Source: Bacteriovorax sp. UBA1852
GTDB lineage: Bacteria; Bdellovibrionota; Bacteriovoracia; Bacteriovoracales; Bacteriovoracaceae
NCBI GenBank assembly: GCA_002338505.1
Contig: DDIK01000073.1
Span: 1-26,983 of the forward strand
Length of the DNA: 26,983 nucleotides
Reading direction: 5' to 3'
Shown here: positions 24,114 through 26,983 of the stretch, one piece after another
Layout of the letters: every line of letters starts with the position of its first letter
How positions within the stretch are numbered: position 1 is the first letter of the stretch
Translations under genes and position numbers: made by a program
The notes under the pieces: generated by a model
Told to the model about the DNA's origin: nothing
Seen by the model: the letters and a program-made list of their open reading frames with translations, nothing else
The model's database searches: none

Positions 24114-24143
24114 ATAATAGTGCTTTGTTTGAGAATCTGTAAA
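24114..24143 (-). promoter_or_regulatory. promoter of the ABC exporter operon, predicted leaderless
   Basis: On the minus strand TTTACA (24143-24138), an 18-base spacer, and TATTAT (24119-24114). The predicted +1 is 24107, the A of the start codon. There is no Shine-Dalgarno sequence. Confidence 0.5.
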
Positions 24144-24160
24144 TATACTAAGTCTCTACA

Positions 24161-24189
24161 TTGCAAAAAAGGCCGGACTATTCTTTAAT
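24161..24189 (+). promoter_or_regulatory. promoter of the thpR-acyP unit
   Basis: TTGCAA (24161-24166), 17-base spacer, TTTAAT (24184-24189). The predicted +1 is 24196, the A of the ATG. GAGG at 24191-24194 is only one base from the ATG, too close for an ordinary ribosome site. This promoter is back to back with the exporter promoter. Confidence 0.4.
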
Positions 24190-24195
24190 AGAGGT

Positions 24196-24741
24196 ATGAA
24201 AAGACTATTTCTTGCAATTGACATACCTGAGGACATTAAAGACGATTTGTTGGACCTTAGAATTAATGCTCTTGATGTGAATTGGACTGCATGGGAAAAT
24301 TATCATCTGACACTGAAATTTCTTGGTGATGAATTAAGTGCCAGAGACGAAAAAGATATCATTTATAAACTTGAAAAATTATCCTTTGAAGAAATGACTA
24401 TTTCAATTCAATCTGTCGGCTTCTTTGGTAGTGAGAGAAACCCAAGAGTTCTCTATGCGGGAATTGAAAAGTCGGATCTCTTATTAGATCTGCAAAGAGG
24501 TATTATTAAGTCGCTGGAAAATCAAAATTTCATGCTAGAGAAAACAAAGTATATTCCACATATCACTCTTGGAAGGCCTAAGAAGCTCTCCTATGAAAAG
24601 GTTGCTCAGTTTCTTCAATTATTTTCAACCTTTAGATCTCGTGAGTTTAAAGTTGATAAATACTATCTCATTGAGAGTAGTCTCACGCGGCATGGGCCCC
24701 ATTACCAAAAAGTGCATGAATTTGAGCTTGATAGTTATTAG
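24196..24741 (+). CDS. thpR: RNA 2',3'-cyclic phosphodiesterase (ThpR/LigT)
   Basis: The enzyme opens 2',3'-cyclic phosphates on RNA ends (2H phosphoesterase fold, cytoplasm). Both HxTx catalytic motifs are present: HLTL at 37-40 and HITL at 122-125. The N-terminal RLFLAIDIP is also typical. Length 181 fits the family. The acylphosphatase gene follows 8 bases later, so the two share a transcript. Confidence 0.92.
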   Translation: MKRLFLAIDIPEDIKDDLLDLRINALDVNWTAWENYHLTLKFLGDELSARDEKDIIYKLEKLSFEEMTISIQSVGFFGSERNPRVLYAGIEKSDLLLDLQRGIIKSLENQNFMLEKTKYIPHITLGRPKKLSYEKVAQFLQLFSTFRSREFKVDKYYLIESSLTRHGPHYQKVHEFELDSY

Positions 24742-24749
24742 GAGAATTT

Positions 24750-25076
24750 ATGAAGAAGTCATTCATCGTTCAGGGAAAAGTACAGGGGGTCATGTTTAGA
24801 AAGTCGTACTGTCTTGCTGCTTTACAAAGAGGATTACTAGCGGGTGCCACAAATCTTGATGATCGCTCCAAAGTGCTATGCTCTGTAGAGGGGTGCGAGC
24901 TAGATGTCTCAAAATTTATGAGAGAAATTCTTGAATGTGAAAAATTAAATAGCTGGGGAGCAAATATTATAAGTATTGAAGATGTAAAATCCTACAAAGA
25001 CCTTTCTGAGCACGACCATGACAATCGTGAACTAAACGGTCCCCTAAGCTTGAATGGAGTAGAGTTACTTATCTAA
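24750..25076 (+). CDS. acyP: acylphosphatase
   Basis: Acylphosphatases cleave acyl phosphates such as carbamoyl or 1,3-bisphosphoglycerate phosphate. The motif VQGKVQGVMFR (7-17) gives the phosphate-binding Arg17, and Asn35 in AGATNLDD lies 18 residues further, the normal spacing of the catalytic Asn. The usual SV.VEG strand appears as LCSVEG. At 108 residues it is somewhat longer than the ~90 typical, with a C-terminal tail of about 20. GGAG at 24741-24744 precedes the ATG. Its stop codon overlaps the stop of the convergent methyltransferase gene. Confidence 0.88.
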   Translation: MKKSFIVQGKVQGVMFRKSYCLAALQRGLLAGATNLDDRSKVLCSVEGCELDVSKFMREILECEKLNSWGANIISIEDVKSYKDLSEHDHDNRELNGPLSLNGVELLI

Positions 25077-25615
25077 GAATCTATAGCATGAAGCCTAATA
25101 TATTCATACATTGCTATAGAAGCTGCGACTGATACATTTAAACTTTCAGTAAGTCCAAATTGTTTTATTTTAAGTCCTAGGTAATCATCACTTGTTATAA
25201 TATTTTCTCTAACACATAGTGGGCCAAATTCTTCATGGCCAAAGAGAAAGGCAGACTTCTTTGGTAGCTCTACTTGTCCTAGAAATTTATCAGCTTTCGA
25301 GTCAAAAGCTATAAGGCTATATTTAAGATTTCTTATTCTTTCTAGTGATGAATTAATATCATCATACCAATATATCTTCACTCTCTTAAGAGCACCTTTT
25401 GCAATGGTGGGATCAAAGAACTTCGTACCAACAATATGCACCTCTTTAATTGAGAATGTCTCACATGTTCGTATGATCTTTCCCATATTAAAGTTACCCT
25501 TGAGATGATCAAGAATGATAATAAGGTCATGAATACCTTCTTTGGCCTCTTTCTCATTGATCTCACATTCTTTTTCAAACTTCTTAGCAATAAATGTATT
25601 TGATTTCTTTCCCAT
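25073..25615 (-). CDS. SpoU/TrmH-type RNA 2'-O-methyltransferase
   Basis: The 180-residue protein has the three SpoU motifs: motif 1 around NFNMGKIIRTCETF (Asn43, Arg49), motif 2 FLFGHEEFGP, and motif 3 LTESLNVSVAASIAMYEY. It lacks a substrate-binding L30e-like domain, so it is a minimal form like TrmL or TrmH. The target RNA is not clear. There is no ribosome site before the ATG, and the -10 box is 8 bases upstream. Confidence 0.88.
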   Translation of the reverse strand: MGKKSNTFIAKKFEKECEINEKEAKEGIHDLIIILDHLKGNFNMGKIIRTCETFSIKEVHIVGTKFFDPTIAKGALKRVKIYWYDDINSSLERIRNLKYSLIAFDSKADKFLGQVELPKKSAFLFGHEEFGPLCVRENIITSDDYLGLKIKQFGLTESLNVSVAASIAMYEYIRLHAIDS

Positions 25616-25623
25616 ATCCGATG

Positions 25624-25653
25624 ATATTAGTTGGTATTGAGAGACTTTGTAAA
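25624..25653 (-). promoter_or_regulatory. promoter of the SpoU gene, predicted near-leaderless
   Basis: On the minus strand TTTACA (25653-25648), 18 bases, TAATAT (25629-25624). The predicted +1 is about 25617, two bases before the ATG at 25615. Confidence 0.4.
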
Positions 25654-25669
25654 TAAGCTCTTTGCCCGG

Positions 25670-25698
25670 TGTACATCTATCTTGAAGCTAATTAAGAT
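25670..25698 (+). promoter_or_regulatory. promoter of the 25705 gene, predicted leaderless
   Basis: TGTACA (25670-25675), 17 bases, TAAGAT (25693-25698). The predicted +1 is 25705, the A of the ATG. No Shine-Dalgarno sequence. Confidence 0.4.
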
Positions 25699-25704
25699 AG
25701 TTAT

Positions 25705-26136
25705 ATGATTAAGAAACTAATTTTATCACTCATGGGCCTTCAATTAATGGCCGCAAATATTCCAATTGCAAAAGTAGAGTATCTTGTGGAATTGATGGAG
25801 ATTAAGAAGCTCTATCAGAAATATCGTCGTACTCATGAGATAAAGATATCAAGAACATATTCAATTAATCAAGAATCAAGAAATAAGTTTGAAACTAAGT
25901 ACGAAGAGATATACGGTTGGGAAAATCTTAAGCCTGAGTATGTAAATCTCTTTCAAAGTAAATTCACTGAAGCAGAAATAAATAAGCTTCTCGCAATCTA
26001 TGAACTCAAAGAGTCCAAAAAACTCTTAGATAATTTTAAGTTTTCAGAAGATGAAATTATAAAAAACTTCTTTGATAGTTCTAAGAATCTAAAAAAGTTT
26101 AACGAATCTTTTAACCCTCAGAATCAGATTTTCTAA
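25705..26136 (+). CDS. small secreted helical protein, DUF2059-like
   Basis: The 143-residue protein has a signal peptide (about 1-17, ending MAA) and a helical, charged mature part. The stretch FTEAEINKLLAIYELKESKKLL (split here as two helices) recalls the DUF2059 pattern of an acidic start, then 'FY-x-S-P-x-G' like end, but key residues differ, so the family call is weak. Function unknown. Its last 26 bases overlap the end of the DMT transporter gene on the other strand. Confidence 0.65.
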   Translation: MIKKLILSLMGLQLMAANIPIAKVEYLVELMEIKKLYQKYRRTHEIKISRTYSINQESRNKFETKYEEIYGWENLKPEYVNLFQSKFTEAEINKLLAIYELKESKKLLDNFKFSEDEIIKNFFDSSKNLKKFNESFNPQNQIF

Positions 26137-26983
26137 TATTGGCAAACTTAGGAATAAGCGCAACCGCAATTAGTATAATCACCGCACCTACGAGTTGTTT
26201 TGAATTGAGACTCTCATCAAAGAAGATCCAACCAGAGGCACTTGCAAATAGAGATTCACTTAAGAAAATAAGGCCTACAATGTGTGCGGCGATTCTCTTT
26301 TGTGCGGCCATTTGAAAAGAAAACGCAACAAGAGAAGAAAAGATAGAGAGTAGTAAGAACCCATAAAGGCTTGATGGAAATATCAGGGCACTACTTTTAA
26401 ATAAAGGTGATAAGTCTGGAGGGCCTTCAAGAGTTAGACCAAGAATGACTGCCATTATCCCCATGAAAAAGCATTGAATAAAGTTGAAATTCATTGGCTC
26501 AAAGTTTTCAGCATAGCGATCGACAATGAGTATATGAATCGCAAAGAAAAGAGCTGATAAGAGAATCCAAAAGTCCCCCTGATTAAAACCGTCGAGTTTG
26601 AGATCACACATGAGTGCCATTCCAAACATGGCAATTAAAAGAAGAAGCCAAAAAGTCTTTCTAAGCTTATTTTTTAAAAAGATTACTGAAAGAATTGGTG
26701 TGAAGACGGCATAGAAGACTGTGAGAAATCCAGATTTCGCTAGAGTTGTCTCTGCTATTCCAATGGTTTGAAGCTGCAAAGCTGTCATTAAAAAAAAGGC
26801 GCAAATAAGTCCTTCTTTGATGTGAGTAAAACCTTTACGAAAGTAGAGAATTGGTAGGGCCAAAGTTCCAGCAAATATGTAGCGAAGACAATGTGACCAA
26901 ATAGGAGAGTAGTCAATAAAGGTCCATCTAGAACCTGCAAAAGCAAAGCCCCAGATCGCACATGCAGCTATGAGAAGTAGTAT
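26111..26983 (-). CDS. DMT-superfamily (EamA) transporter, 5' end cut by the window
   Basis: The frame stays open to the window edge; the residues before the internal TTG at 26863 read IAACAIWGFAFAGSR, the normal first helix of an EamA protein, so the gene begins outside. At least 290 residues are visible, with about nine or ten membrane helices in two EamA repeats. The second repeat carries the usual ending 'SLFASASGWIFFDESLNSKQ' and 'GAVIILIAVAL'. These are inner-membrane drug/metabolite exporters; the substrate is not predictable. Confidence 0.9.
   Translation of the reverse strand: MLLLIAACAIWGFAFAGSRWTFIDYSPIWSHCLRYIFAGTLALPILYFRKGFTHIKEGLICAFFLMTALQLQTIGIAETTLAKSGFLTVFYAVFTPILSVIFLKNKLRKTFWLLLLIAMFGMALMCDLKLDGFNQGDFWILLSALFFAIHILIVDRYAENFEPMNFNFIQCFFMGIMAVILGLTLEGPPDLSPLFKSSALIFPSSLYGFLLLSIFSSLVAFSFQMAAQKRIAAHIVGLIFLSESLFASASGWIFFDESLNSKQLVGAVIILIAVALIPKFANIRKSDSEG

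Noticed and set aside
26861..26863. TTG as true start of the DMT gene
   Set aside because: The open frame continues upstream to the window edge and encodes the conserved first EamA helix.

Overview
The window is AT-rich (about one third G+C by eye), almost fully coding, and carries no rRNA, tRNA, IS element or CRISPR array. Gene content and protein style suggest a Bdellovibrio/Bacteriovorax-type predatory or marine relative (Bdellovibrionota, formerly Deltaproteobacteria). The pointers are an Agl-Glt-type (myxobacterial adventurous gliding) ExbB/ExbD/FHA-TonB cluster, many lysine-rich secreted proteins and many orphan signal-peptide proteins. This placement is inference; no marker gene settles it.

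Region 1 (21-9445, + strand) looks like one long operon of nine genes. In order they encode an outer-membrane beta-barrel protein, a secreted TPR-like protein, a small secreted CglF-like protein, an ExbB/TolQ-type channel subunit, two different ExbD/TolR-type subunits, a 936-residue periplasmic repeat protein, a TPR lipoprotein, and an inner-membrane protein joining a cytoplasmic FHA domain to a periplasmic AgmX/PglI (TonB-like) C-terminus. Many joints are ATGA or TGATG overlaps. Together they could form an envelope-spanning machine that uses proton flow to move or remodel outer-membrane parts, as AglRQS-Glt does in Myxococcus.

Region 2 (9558-12846) holds secreted orphan proteins: a two-gene unit ending in an HEYTH zinc-metalloprotease-like protein, and a separately promoted membrane/Cys protein followed by a clear terminator. 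Region 3 (12955-16129) holds a TonB protein, a TonB-dependent receptor of the haem/haemoglobin type and a small exported protein, closed by a strong terminator.

Region 4 (16179-18250, - strand) holds two small unknown proteins, a divergent TruA pseudouridine synthase and a small helical protein. Region 5 (18323-20742, + strand) is a DUF6151-like Cys protein overlapping a hybrid histidine kinase with a PilJ-type sensor. Region 6 (20748-24107, - strand) is an ABC exporter (one ATPase, two ABC-2 permeases) followed by a secreted trypsin-like protease. Region 7 (24196 to the end) has a 2',3'-cyclic phosphodiesterase (ThpR/LigT), an acylphosphatase, a convergent SpoU methyltransferase, a small secreted protein and a DMT/EamA transporter cut by the window edge.

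A recurring pattern is that several promoter-proximal genes lack a Shine-Dalgarno sequence and have a -10 box placed so that transcription would start at, or within about 3 nt of, the start codon. This suggests leaderless mRNAs. Genes inside operons mostly do have Shine-Dalgarno sequences.
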